Shown here: positions 1 to 5,236 of the stretch, one piece after another
Numbering within the stretch: the first letter of the stretch is position 1
Layout: each line of letters opens with the position of its first letter
DNA from: JAUWMV01 sp964562425
Lineage (GTDB): Bacteria > UBP14 > UBA6098 > B30-G16
Length of the DNA stretch: 5,517 nt
Assembly (NCBI GenBank): GCA_964562425.1
Contig: CAZLTJ010000131.1
Location: forward strand, 1 to 5,517
Direction of reading: 5' to 3'
Position numbers and translations under genes: made by a program
The notes under the pieces: model-generated
Seen by the model: the letters and a program-made list of their open reading frames with translations, nothing else
Told to the model about the DNA's origin: nothing
Databases searched by the model: none

Positions 1-221
1 GAATAACCTTTCATCCGAGATCACATAATGTAAGATGTTGGAGATATTATAAAGTTCGCCCATCATCTAATAGCAAATCTCCTGAGAAAACCGAAATCAA
101 ATATTGTCAATACGATGTGGCTCATGGTGACTATGTATATACACAGGAATGGGTAGAATTTCTAATAGCAGAATTGTCTGATATAAAAAAAAGAAAGGAA
201 GTGTTAGAAAAAAAGGAATAA
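1..221 (+). CDS. C-terminal end of an unrecognised protein (5' end outside window)
   Basis: The frame whose codons begin at base 3 stays open for 72 codons and stops at TAA 219-221. No start is needed inside the window, so this is a gene cut by the left edge. The visible part is rich in aromatic and charged residues: WRYYKVRP is coded at about 39-62 and YCQYDVAHGDYVYTQEW at 102-152. It ends in a lysine/glutamate-rich helix-like tail. The aspartate-, histidine- and tyrosine-rich block followed by a W-x-x-F-L helix loosely recalls the C-terminus of DUF3644-type proteins, but that is an unverified impression and I assign no function. The long open frame and non-random composition make it a real coding tail. 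Confidence 0.6.
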   Translation, partial: ITFHPRSHNVRCWRYYKVRPSSNSKSPEKTEIKYCQYDVAHGDYVYTQEWVEFLIAELSDIKKRKEVLEKKE

Positions 222-229
222 TACACCAC

Positions 230-319
230 TTAGCATAACACAGCACACATATCGGACTTATGCTCATGCCCATCGGGACATTGGCTTCGCTCTGTCGTAA
301 ACACTGGGAACGTTATATG
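230..319. repeat. Inverted-repeat patch with weak attC-like ends
   Basis: This patch lies in the 149-base spacer between the left partial gene and the phosphoesterase gene. It opens with CATAAC (234-239) and closes with GTTATATG (312-319), so ATAAC and GTTAT can pair across 82 bases. The centre folds as ATGCCC (266-271), a three-base loop, then GGG (275-277) and CAT (279-281) with one bulged A. Integron attC sites have this overall plan, with R''/R' ends of RYYYAAC and GTTRRRY and a poorly conserved centre. Against that, neither end matches the consensus fully, and convincing inner L boxes are not visible. It could equally be a degraded terminator or an unrelated repeat. Confidence 0.25.
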
Positions 320-356
320 TAATTTAAGTTTCCTCTGTAATCTTATAAAATTTTTG

Positions 357-363
357 AAAGGAG
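357..363 (+). promoter_or_regulatory. Strong ribosome binding site for the phosphoesterase gene
   Basis: AAAGGAG lies 7 bases before ATG 371, an almost ideal Shine-Dalgarno sequence and spacing, and it fixes that start. A TATAAA at 344-349 could be a -10 box, but no good -35 partner is visible upstream, so I do not call a promoter here. Confidence 0.75.
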
Positions 364-370
364 TTTAGTC

Positions 371-1309
371 ATGTCTACCAACAAGCGTCTAACCAAAGTA
401 TTTAAGTCAGCTAAGGAAATCTCTTTTGACGACTCCTCTAAATTCATTTTCTTTAGCGACTGTCACCGTGGTGACAATAGTTGGGCAGATGACTTTGCTC
501 ACAATCAAAATCTCTTTTTTCATGCATTGAATTACTACTACGACAAAGGATTCACTTACATTGAAATTGGGGATGGAGATGAACTTTGGGAAAACAAAAG
601 ATTTGCAGATATAAGAGAAGCACATAGCCATATATTTTGGAAGATGAGCGAATTCCATAAAGAAAATCGACTTTACCTTATCTGGGGAAACCATGACATA
701 AGGAGGAAAGATAGAAAGAGGAAAGCCTTAAAGAACAAGAACGTTGAAAAAAAACGTTATCGTTATTATGACGATCGTAAAGGAGGATATGAACCTTTAT
801 TTAAGGATATCGATGTACATGAATATGAGGGTTTAATTCTAAAACATTCAGGCACAGGTAATAAAATCTTTCTTGTGCATGGACATCAGGGAGATCTGAT
901 AAATGATCGTCTTTGGTGGGTTGGTAGATTTTTTATCAGACATCATTGGAATTTTTTGCAACTACTTGGTTTTAGGGATCCTACAAGCCCAGCGAAGAAC
1001 TTTAAAAAACGGAAAAATCGGGTAAAGGTTGAAAAAAAACTCATAAAATGGGTAAAAAAAAATAACAATCAAATGCTCATTGCAGGTCATACACATCGCT
1101 CTATATTTCCTGATGAGGGAGAAACACCCTATTTCAACGATGGTTGTTGTGTTCATCCTCGTTGCATAACTGGGATTGAGATCCAAAATGGTGAAATAAT
1201 GCTGATAAAGTGGTGGGTTAAACCAAAGGATAATGGAGCATTGTATGGTGCATTGTATGTTACGAGAGAAAAACTGGAGGGACCCAGGAAATTACAATCT
1301 TTTTTCTAA
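371..1309 (+). CDS. Calcineurin-like metallophosphoesterase
   Basis: A 312-residue protein with the full motif set of the calcineurin-like (Metallophos) superfamily: D30-x-H32 in FSDCHRGD, GDGDELWE at 67-74, GNHD at 106-109, the HGH pair at 170-172 followed by QGD, and GHTH at 239-242. These residues bind two divalent metals and catalyse phosphoester hydrolysis. The early SDCHRGD and GD-x-D-E-L-W motifs recall the LpxH/UDP-diacylglucosamine hydrolase branch, but the substrate cannot be read from sequence. Two strongly basic insertions stand out, about 111-132 after GNHD and 208-231 before GHTH; the second follows an aromatic segment (WWVGRFFIR, 182-190), which could form a cap contacting a lipid, membrane or nucleic acid. 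No signal peptide, so cytoplasmic or peripheral. Its own strong ribosome binding site fixes ATG 371. No pathway partner is adjacent. Fold assignment is sure; the substrate is unknown. Confidence 0.93.
   Translation: MSTNKRLTKVFKSAKEISFDDSSKFIFFSDCHRGDNSWADDFAHNQNLFFHALNYYYDKGFTYIEIGDGDELWENKRFADIREAHSHIFWKMSEFHKENRLYLIWGNHDIRRKDRKRKALKNKNVEKKRYRYYDDRKGGYEPLFKDIDVHEYEGLILKHSGTGNKIFLVHGHQGDLINDRLWWVGRFFIRHHWNFLQLLGFRDPTSPAKNFKKRKNRVKVEKKLIKWVKKNNNQMLIAGHTHRSIFPDEGETPYFNDGCCVHPRCITGIEIQNGEIMLIKWWVKPKDNGALYGALYVTREKLEGPRKLQSFF
1238..1261 (+). repeat. 12-base in-frame tandem repeat in the phosphoesterase gene
   Basis: GCATTGTATG occurs at 1238-1247 and again at 1250-1259, a period of 12 bases, and is read as GALYGALY near residues 289-296. 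The duplication keeps the frame and lies after the last metal motif, so it should not affect catalysis. Confidence 0.7.
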
Positions 1310-1372
1310 GCGAATTAAAAGATCGACCTTTCTTAGAGGAAATGATTATGGGTTGATATTTAGTTTTGATAA

Positions 1373-1798
1373 ATGATAAATTATGCTTTTTATATAGTAA
1401 TGGATAAAATGCTTTGGTTACACGTTAATTTATATTATCCTTTAGTTATCATGGCTATGCAACAACTTCTTATAGAAAAAGGTATGATGATAACAAATAG
1501 ATTTGGTGATGGACCAAACTGGCGAATGAGAGTTATACGATCAGCATCAGATTTTATTGGATTTGATTCTAATATTCTATTACAGCATTCATTTAAGAGA
1601 GGAATATACGCAATTCCTTTAGCCACAAATTATCGCTCCTTTCTTCTCGGGGAAATGGATAAACCTATCTATTATGATCTGCCAATGGATACTTTAGTTA
1701 AGTTTTGGAAGGAAAGATGGTTAAATATGAGGAAGAGAAACATGAATGTTATTGATAAAATACTAAATTTTGAAAATGGATATTTTGAAATCTGTTGA
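1373..1798 (+). CDS. Unrecognised 141-residue protein
   Basis: I do not recognise this family. The frame is open for 141 codons and begins straight after an in-frame TAA at 1370-1372. The protein is aromatic-rich, with a hydrophobic N-terminal half (WLHVNLYYPLVIMAMQQLL, residues 15-33), a FGDGPNWRMRV strand-like stretch (44-54), then RGIYAIPLATNYRSFLLGE (76-94), YYDLP (100-104) and a basic helix FWKERWLNMRKRN (111-123). It looks like a compact cytoplasmic domain; the hydrophobic stretch is broken by tyrosine, asparagine and proline and is not a clear membrane helix. The start is uncertain: no Shine-Dalgarno precedes ATG 1373, or the in-frame ATGs at 1400 and 1409. The nearest purine-rich motif, AGAGGA before ATG 1342, serves a frame that ends after four codons, so the 5' end may be damaged or the gene weakly translated. 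It lies 63 bases after the phosphoesterase gene and could be cotranscribed with it. Confidence 0.6.
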   Translation: MINYAFYIVMDKMLWLHVNLYYPLVIMAMQQLLIEKGMMITNRFGDGPNWRMRVIRSASDFIGFDSNILLQHSFKRGIYAIPLATNYRSFLLGEMDKPIYYDLPMDTLVKFWKERWLNMRKRNMNVIDKILNFENGYFEIC

Positions 1799-1820
1799 AT
1801 TTAGATTAGGATAGCACCTC

Positions 1821-1876
1821 GCACAACAGCAGATAAAAGAGAATCAAAGATTTCCCCAAATTCATCTTCGTTATAA
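1821..1876. repeat. Small imperfect inverted repeat in the spacer, attC-like in layout
   Basis: GCACAAC (1821-1827) and GTTATAA (1870-1876) can pair as AAC/GTT. Inside them AGAT (1831-1834) pairs with ATCT (1864-1867), separated from the outer pairs by unequal unpaired bases (AGC against TC). AA/TT pairs follow after one mismatch, and GAATC/GATTTC can add a short inner stem. Two paired boxes around an asymmetric spacer is the plan of an attC site. The stems are short, however, and the last base of the right box is not the expected pyrimidine. The right end lies in a perfect palindrome, CGTTATAACG (1869-1878), about 60 bases before the next ATG. Confidence 0.2.
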
Positions 1877-1918
1877 CGTCATATATACTGGAACCATTAG
1901 ACGACATTTTAAGTTCGT

Positions 1919-1925
1919 AAGAAGG
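1919..1925 (+). promoter_or_regulatory. Ribosome binding site deciding the start of the exported-protein gene
   Basis: AAGAAGG lies 8 bases before ATG 1934. A GTG at 1925 overlaps this motif and so cannot be the start. The ten bases AAGAAGGTGT recur exactly at 4287-4296 ahead of the small membrane protein gene. Confidence 0.7.
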
Positions 1926-1933
1926 TGTTTACA

Positions 1934-2407
1934 ATGAACATGAAGAAGATTGTTTTTATTGTTTTGCTGTTGGCAATTAGCCCAGTGAATGTTATGGCTA
2001 TAGGAATAGGATTGAAAACAACATATGGACCAATTTTATCTGTTGTAGGTATGACAACATTGCATGACAAGTTATCTTTGAATATCTCAGGTGGTGGTTT
2101 CCCAGGAATTATTATGAGAGTAGTACCGAATTTGAGATTATCTACAGAAAAAAAATGGCTCTCTTATATTCAGGGAGGTATTGGTTATTGGAGGGGTTTC
2201 CGGGGGAATTTAAAAAATAAGAATCTCGTGGACATACATTTTAATGCAGGAATATCGAAATCTCTCTCATCTTCTCTTATTCTTTCTGCTGACATTGGGC
2301 TTATATATGTGCCTCATTGGATAAATCCTGAGTTTAATGAAGATTTTTCTGATGTTATTCCTATTGCACCTATAATTAGTTTAGAAATTGTTTACTATAT
2401 ACATTAA
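1934..2407 (+). CDS. Small exported, probably outer-membrane beta-barrel-like protein
   Basis: A 157-residue protein with a classic signal peptide: MNMKK, a hydrophobic core IVFIVLLLAI (6-15), then a likely signal peptidase I site after VMA (20-22). The mature part is a run of short alternating strands with glycine- and aromatic-rich turns: GIGLKTTYGPILSVVG, LSLNISGGG, LSYIQGGIGYW (76-86), DIHFNAGISKSL, LILSADIGLIYV (115-126), and a last strand SLEIVYYIH at the C-terminus. This pattern, and an aromatic residue near the end, fits a small outer-membrane beta-barrel, perhaps of eight or fewer strands. No named family is recognised. The final residue is histidine rather than the usual phenylalanine or tryptophan, so a periplasmic beta-sandwich is possible. 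The start is set by a good ribosome binding site. Neighbours give no clue to its job. Confidence 0.75.
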   Translation: MNMKKIVFIVLLLAISPVNVMAIGIGLKTTYGPILSVVGMTTLHDKLSLNISGGGFPGIIMRVVPNLRLSTEKKWLSYIQGGIGYWRGFRGNLKNKNLVDIHFNAGISKSLSSSLILSADIGLIYVPHWINPEFNEDFSDVIPIAPIISLEIVYYIH

Positions 2408-2439
2408 GGGTGTTCTGAGTGTATGAGTTGAAATGGCGA

Positions 2440-2455
2440 AAATTGTAAAATTGTA
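2440..2455 (+). repeat. Tandem AAATTGTA pair
   Basis: Two perfect head-to-tail copies of AAATTGTA lie 33 bases after the stop of the exported-protein gene. It is too short and AT-rich to interpret. Confidence 0.5.
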
Positions 2456-2484
2456 CAGATTTTCACGTTACCTAAAAGAGTGTA

Positions 2485-2568
2485 TCTGGGCATTGTGCAG
2501 TTTTTTAAATCGGGTCTTTACCCAAATCCCTATCCCGACATGTCGGGAGAACTTCAGATATGCCCGGA
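2485..2568 (+). other. Possible structured leader or cruciform element ahead of the radical SAM gene
   Basis: The segment can fold as one closed unit. An outer stem of nine pairs, one of them G-U, joins TCTGGGCAT (2485-2493) with ATGCCCGGA (2560-2568). Inside are two separate hairpins: GGGT (2512-2515) with ACCC (2520-2523) around CTTT, and the perfect 16-base palindrome TCCCGACATGTCGGGA (2533-2548). It ends 58 bases before ATG 2627 and within 10 bases of the upstream TTG. It could be a cis-acting RNA, a processed terminator of the upstream gene, or a dispersed palindromic repeat. No known riboswitch core is visible; in particular I see no B12-box sequence despite the cobalamin-binding product downstream. 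Confidence 0.35.
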
Positions 2569-2626
2569 ATATTAGTTGAAACTTTTTATTGCTTTTCTGA
2601 AAAAAAACTTAAATATAGAATCTGAA

Positions 2627-4108
2627 ATGAAAATACTTCTTATTTATCCAGATTATCGAGAAACCTTCTGGGGCTTTAAATACGCCTTAAAATTTATCTC
2701 TAAAAAGGCAACCTACCCACCTTTAGGGTTGTTGACTGTGGCTGCAATGCTTCCCAAAGAGTGGGAGAAAAAACTTGTTGATATGACAACAACAATATTA
2801 AGAGATAGGGATATTCAGTGGGCTGATTATGTATTTATTAGTGCTATGTCTATTCAAAGGGAATCTGCGAAGAAAGTAGTTGCTATATGTAAAGGGTTGA
2901 AAGCTAAGATTGTTGCCGGTGGTCCCCTCTTTACGACTGAACATAAGGATTTTGAGGATGTGGATCATCTTGTGCTTAATGAGGCTGAAATTACGCTTCC
3001 GCTCTTTTTAGAAGATTTAAAAAAGGGACACCCTAAACATATCTACACATCAGATCAATGGCCAGATTTAAAAAAGACACCTACCCCACTTTGGGAACTG
3101 ATTAACGCGAAGAAATATGCCTCTATGTGCATCCAATATTCACGTGGTTGTCCATTTAATTGTGAATTCTGCGATGTTACCTTACTTTTTGGACGCAAAA
3201 TGCGAATAAAAACCAAAGATCAGATATTAGCAGAATTAGAGAGCTTATATTCACAAGGCTGGAAAGGTGGAGTATTTATTGTTGACGACAACTTTATTGG
3301 GAATAAGGGAAAGTTAAAAAATGAAATTCTACCTGCTATGATCGACTGGATGAAGAAAAGAAAACATCCTTTTTTCTTTAACACACAGGCATCGATAAAT
3401 CTTTCCGACGATGAAGAACTTATGAAAATGATGGTTCAAGCAGGATTTGATAAAGTGTTTGTTGGTATTGAGACTCCTGATGAAGGGAGTTTAGCTGAAT
3501 GCGGTAAGATTCAAAACAAAAACCGTGATTTAATATCTTGTGTAAAAAAAATCCAGAGGTTTGGTTTACAAGTTCAAGGTGGATTTATTGTGGGCTTTGA
3601 TAGTGATCCGCTTTCGATTTTTGAAACACTAATTGCATTTATTCAAAAAAGTGGAATCGTTACCGCCATGGTCGGATTATTAAATGCTCCTCATGGTACC
3701 AAACTTTACCAACGCCTTGCAAAGGAGAAAAGATTGTTGAGGAATATTTCTGGTGACAATACAGACTTTTCAATTAACTTTGTCCCAAAAATGACTCACG
3801 AAACGCTCATCGAAGGTTATAAAAGGATTATCAGCAGAATTTACTCCCATGGAAACTATTATGACCGAGTTAAGGGATTTTTAAAAGAATATAAGCCGTT
3901 GAAAAAAAAGACATTTCACTTTAATTTAAGCTACCTTAAAGCATTCGTTAAATCCATATGGTTCCTGGGTATAAAAGGGAAAGGGAGACGTTATTACTGG
4001 AAGCTTTTCTTCTGGTCTCTATATAGGCGTCCACGGCTTTTCCCGATGGCAATTACTTTTGCAATTTATGGGTTCCATTTTCGGAAGATTTTCGAAAGTT
4101 ATTTGTGA
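2627..4108 (+). CDS. B12-binding radical SAM protein, HpnP-like / DUF4070 group
   Basis: A 493-residue protein with three parts. Residues 1-140 form a cobalamin-binding-like domain, with KILLIYP at 2-8, PPLGLLTVAA at 31-40 and VAGGP at 96-100; the DxHxxG motif of classic base-off B12 domains is not visible. Residues 165-370 are the radical SAM core, with C175-x3-C179-x2-C182 for the 4Fe-4S cluster, then VDDNF at 219-223 and VGIETPD at 279-285. The remainder, including a basic, aromatic-rich tail (KGRRYYWKLFFW near 452-463), matches DUF4070-type proteins, and the length fits. Opening residues and the SRGCPFNCEFCD motif resemble HpnP, the hopanoid C-2 methylase, and relatives that methylate or rearrange unactivated carbons. 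No hopanoid gene is nearby, so the substrate is open. I chose ATG 2627 because homologous proteins begin at MKILLIYP; a TTG at 2576 would add 17 residues. Neither start has a good ribosome binding site. Confidence 0.9.
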   Translation: MKILLIYPDYRETFWGFKYALKFISKKATYPPLGLLTVAAMLPKEWEKKLVDMTTTILRDRDIQWADYVFISAMSIQRESAKKVVAICKGLKAKIVAGGPLFTTEHKDFEDVDHLVLNEAEITLPLFLEDLKKGHPKHIYTSDQWPDLKKTPTPLWELINAKKYASMCIQYSRGCPFNCEFCDVTLLFGRKMRIKTKDQILAELESLYSQGWKGGVFIVDDNFIGNKGKLKNEILPAMIDWMKKRKHPFFFNTQASINLSDDEELMKMMVQAGFDKVFVGIETPDEGSLAECGKIQNKNRDLISCVKKIQRFGLQVQGGFIVGFDSDPLSIFETLIAFIQKSGIVTAMVGLLNAPHGTKLYQRLAKEKRLLRNISGDNTDFSINFVPKMTHETLIEGYKRIISRIYSHGNYYDRVKGFLKEYKPLKKKTFHFNLSYLKAFVKSIWFLGIKGKGRRYYWKLFFWSLYRRPRLFPMAITFAIYGFHFRKIFESYL

Positions 4109-4139
4109 TATATCTGAAAGGAAAAAGCTTCACATCACA
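4104..4139. repeat. Hairpin over the radical SAM stop codon
   Basis: TGTGAT (4104-4109), which includes the TGA stop, pairs with ATCACA (4134-4139) around a 24-base loop. No run of T follows, so it is not a textbook intrinsic terminator, and a stem this short may be coincidence. Confidence 0.2.
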
Positions 4140-4140
4140 G

Positions 4141-4199
4141 CGTGTTTGCAACTCGCTCCGCTCGTCCAAATTGCTCACAGAGCACATATCAAATACACG
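4141..4199. repeat. Imperfect inverted repeat around a GC-rich patch
   Basis: CGTGTTTG (4141-4148) can pair with CAAATACACG (4190-4199) if two bases bulge. Between them lies a locally GC-rich run, CTCGCTCCGCTCG (4153-4165), unlike the AT-rich DNA around it. It falls in the 195-base spacer between the radical SAM and small membrane protein genes. Function unknown; no R-box-like ends were found here. Confidence 0.25.
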
Positions 4200-4214
4200 A
4201 GTCGATATACACAA

Positions 4215-4261
4215 CTGGCATTGGATTGTATATTTTATAAACTATCTATTTTTAGTATAAA
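4215..4261 (+). promoter_or_regulatory. AT-rich possible promoter for the small membrane protein gene
   Basis: Two TATAAA boxes (4236-4241 and 4256-4261) lie 43-68 bases before ATG 4304. CTGGCA (4215-4220) could be a -35 for the first, but the spacing of 15 is short, and the second has no good partner. A gene this far from its upstream neighbour probably needs its own promoter, so this is the best location rather than a firm site. Confidence 0.25.
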
Positions 4262-4303
4262 TATAGGTCATATTTAAATAAATAGAAAGAAGGTGTAATA
4301 CAA

Positions 4304-4504
4304 ATGAGTTTATGGACTTGGATAAATTCAAAAGTAAAAAGGTTTAATTGGATTGATGTGGGGCTAGTAAAACTAGGTACAGCGGGTTTAATTTTAATGA
4401 TAGCAAAATTTTGGAAGCCAATTCTTAGTTTAGATTGGTATTGGTATGCTATAATTTTCGTCTTAGCAGCAATAAAACCAGTTTATAAATGGTTTGAGAA
4501 ATAA
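4304..4504 (+). CDS. Small two-helix membrane protein, 66 residues
   Basis: A complete small gene with ribosome binding site AAGAAGG (4287-4293) 10 bases before ATG 4304. The N-terminus is a short amphipathic stretch ending in basic residues (WINSKVKRF, 6-14). Two hydrophobic segments follow, about residues 17-36 and 44-61, joined by a short KPILSLDWYW turn; the protein ends KPVYKWFEK. The ends probably face the cytoplasm in a hairpin topology, given the positive charges on both sides. The order amphipathic start, W-I-D-V-G-L-V-K-L, then AIKPVYK near the end recalls a loosely conserved class of small uncharacterised membrane proteins found in bacteria and archaea, but I know no function. It stands alone, with long spacers on either side. 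Confidence 0.8.
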   Translation: MSLWTWINSKVKRFNWIDVGLVKLGTAGLILMIAKFWKPILSLDWYWYAIIFVLAAIKPVYKWFEK

Positions 4505-4670
4505 GTGTCACTTCGATGTGTATGCTCATTATTTTTTCGTTGCTCATAACAGCAAACATTACTCTGCTTCCAAACCAATGCGGTAGGAAATGCAACACAC
4601 ATCATTCAACAAAAGGCTTCAGCCCCTTGTGCTACAGTGGTGAAATATGATTTGAGGGAGAGATGCGTTT

Positions 4671-4730
4671 GGTTTAAACCCTCCGACTCCGACAACATCG
4701 GAGTCACTTCCTTATTAAGGGAAACAAACC
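4671..4730. repeat. Double-hairpin repeat element
   Basis: A perfect stem GACTCCGA / TCGGAGTC (4685-4692 and 4698-4705) encloses the loop CAACA. A second, imperfect hairpin, TTCCTTATTAAGGGAA (4708-4723), follows two bases later. GGTTT (4671-4675) can pair with AAACC (4726-4730) to close both. The first stem is the strongest hairpin in the window apart from 4924-4943. Having no T-run argues against a simple terminator; a dispersed palindromic repeat or part of an RNA is more likely. Confidence 0.5.
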
Positions 4731-4792
4731 TGAAGAAATTCTCCATAATAAGAGGGATATCCCAGAGTGATAGGGATTAATATATCCAACAG

Positions 4793-4837
4793 TCAGGATT
4801 TCGCGAAGAGATTGCAGGTAATCATCCGGTATCCTGA
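4793..4837. repeat. Inverted repeat TCAGGAT / ATCCTGA with inner palindromes
   Basis: TCAGGAT (4793-4799) pairs with ATCCTGA (4831-4837). The 31-base interior contains the palindrome TTCGCGAA (4800-4807) and a four-pair GATT/AATC hairpin. Function unknown. Confidence 0.4.
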
Positions 4838-4923
4838 TTAATCAATCATAAGTGGTGTGTATTTTGTGTGAGCAATGACATTGGATGTCCAACAAATAAA
4901 TAAACGAATTGTATATTTAAAAT

Positions 4924-4943
4924 AACCTGTAACGATACAGGTT
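4924..4943 (-). terminator. Perfect 8-pair hairpin, possible minus-strand terminator
   Basis: AACCTGTA (4924-4931) pairs perfectly with TACAGGTT (4936-4943) around ACGA. On the + strand no T-run follows. On the minus strand the stem is followed by ATTTTAAATATAC, a weak U-rich tail, so if it is a terminator it acts on leftward transcripts. No leftward gene is supported in the window. Confidence 0.3.
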
Positions 4944-5146
4944 GCTAAAAATGAAATTATTCTTTACGTGGGAAAAGTAATTTTTAGCTCCGTATAATTC
5001 TTTGTTCTTGCTTCAGTAGTGAAGAAGTAAATTTATTTGTATACTTTCCAAACATTATTTGCTTGATCTTTTTAATTAATATCTTATAATAAATAGAGGT
5101 TGAGGGAGATTCGAAGATGATAGGGCGCAAGGGGTTGAGCCTTTGC

Positions 5147-5176
5147 TTGACTTGAAATATGGAATTGAGGCAGAAT
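5147..5176 (+). promoter_or_regulatory. Possible sigma-70 type promoter for hicBA
   Basis: TTGACT (5147-5152) matches the -35 consensus in five of six positions, and CAGAAT (5171-5176) matches the -10 in four of six, with an 18-base spacer. It starts directly after the hairpin at 5127-5146 and about 60 bases before the hicB start. TATAAT at 5231-5236 sits between ribosome binding site and start codon, so it cannot be the hicB -10. Confidence 0.3.
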
Positions 5177-5224
5177 GTTTGAGATAGCAACATACGCAAG
5201 AGATTGGGTGTGAAGAAAAGGCAT

Positions 5225-5230
5225 AAGGAG
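5225..5230 (+). promoter_or_regulatory. Ribosome binding site for hicB
   Basis: AAGGAG lies 6 bases before ATG 5237. It selects this start over an in-frame GTG at 5204, which has no such motif and would add 11 residues unlike any HicB. Confidence 0.75.
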
Positions 5231-5236
5231 TATAAT

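Larger units (their letters stand above)
4505..5236. other. 732-base stretch without a convincing gene, rich in hairpins
   Basis: All + strand frames break often, and the minus-strand open frame at 4984-5250 has no credible ribosome binding site or recognisable composition. What the stretch does hold is inverted repeats: 4671-4730, 4793-4837, 4924-4943, 5011-5024 (CTTCA/TGAAG) and 5127-5146 (GCAAGGG with a matching CCTTTGC, one G-U pair), plus palindromes GGTTTAAACC (4671-4680), GGGATATCCC (4754-4763) and TTCGCGAA (4800-4807). The last 90 bases carry a possible promoter and the ribosome binding site of hicB. It may be decayed mobile DNA, a cluster of palindromic repeats, or contain a structured RNA. 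Confidence 0.5.

Noticed and set aside
407..694. Minus-strand open frame inside the phosphoesterase gene
   Set aside because: It lies antisense to a gene with complete catalytic motifs and has no recognisable composition of its own; the same holds for the minus-strand frame at 962-1186.
1435..1626. Minus-strand open frame inside the 141-residue gene
   Set aside because: Short, no ribosome binding site, and the + strand frame is longer and has more protein-like composition.
2576..2626. TTG start adding 17 residues to the radical SAM protein
   Set aside because: No convincing ribosome binding site, and the family normally begins at the MKILLIYP strand coded from 2627.
239..4190. Similar 15-base strings at 239-253 and 4176-4190 (13 of 15 identical)
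   Set aside because: A two-mismatch match of this length is expected several times by chance in a window of this size, so it does not link the two spacers.
4059..4277. + strand frame overlapping the end of the radical SAM gene
   Set aside because: Starts inside that gene in another frame and reads through the inverted-repeat spacer; no ribosome binding site and no family resemblance.
4505..5236. tRNA, known riboswitch, CRISPR or IS-end signatures in the long spacer
   Set aside because: No cloverleaf, regularly spaced direct repeats, transposase remnant or known riboswitch core could be seen.
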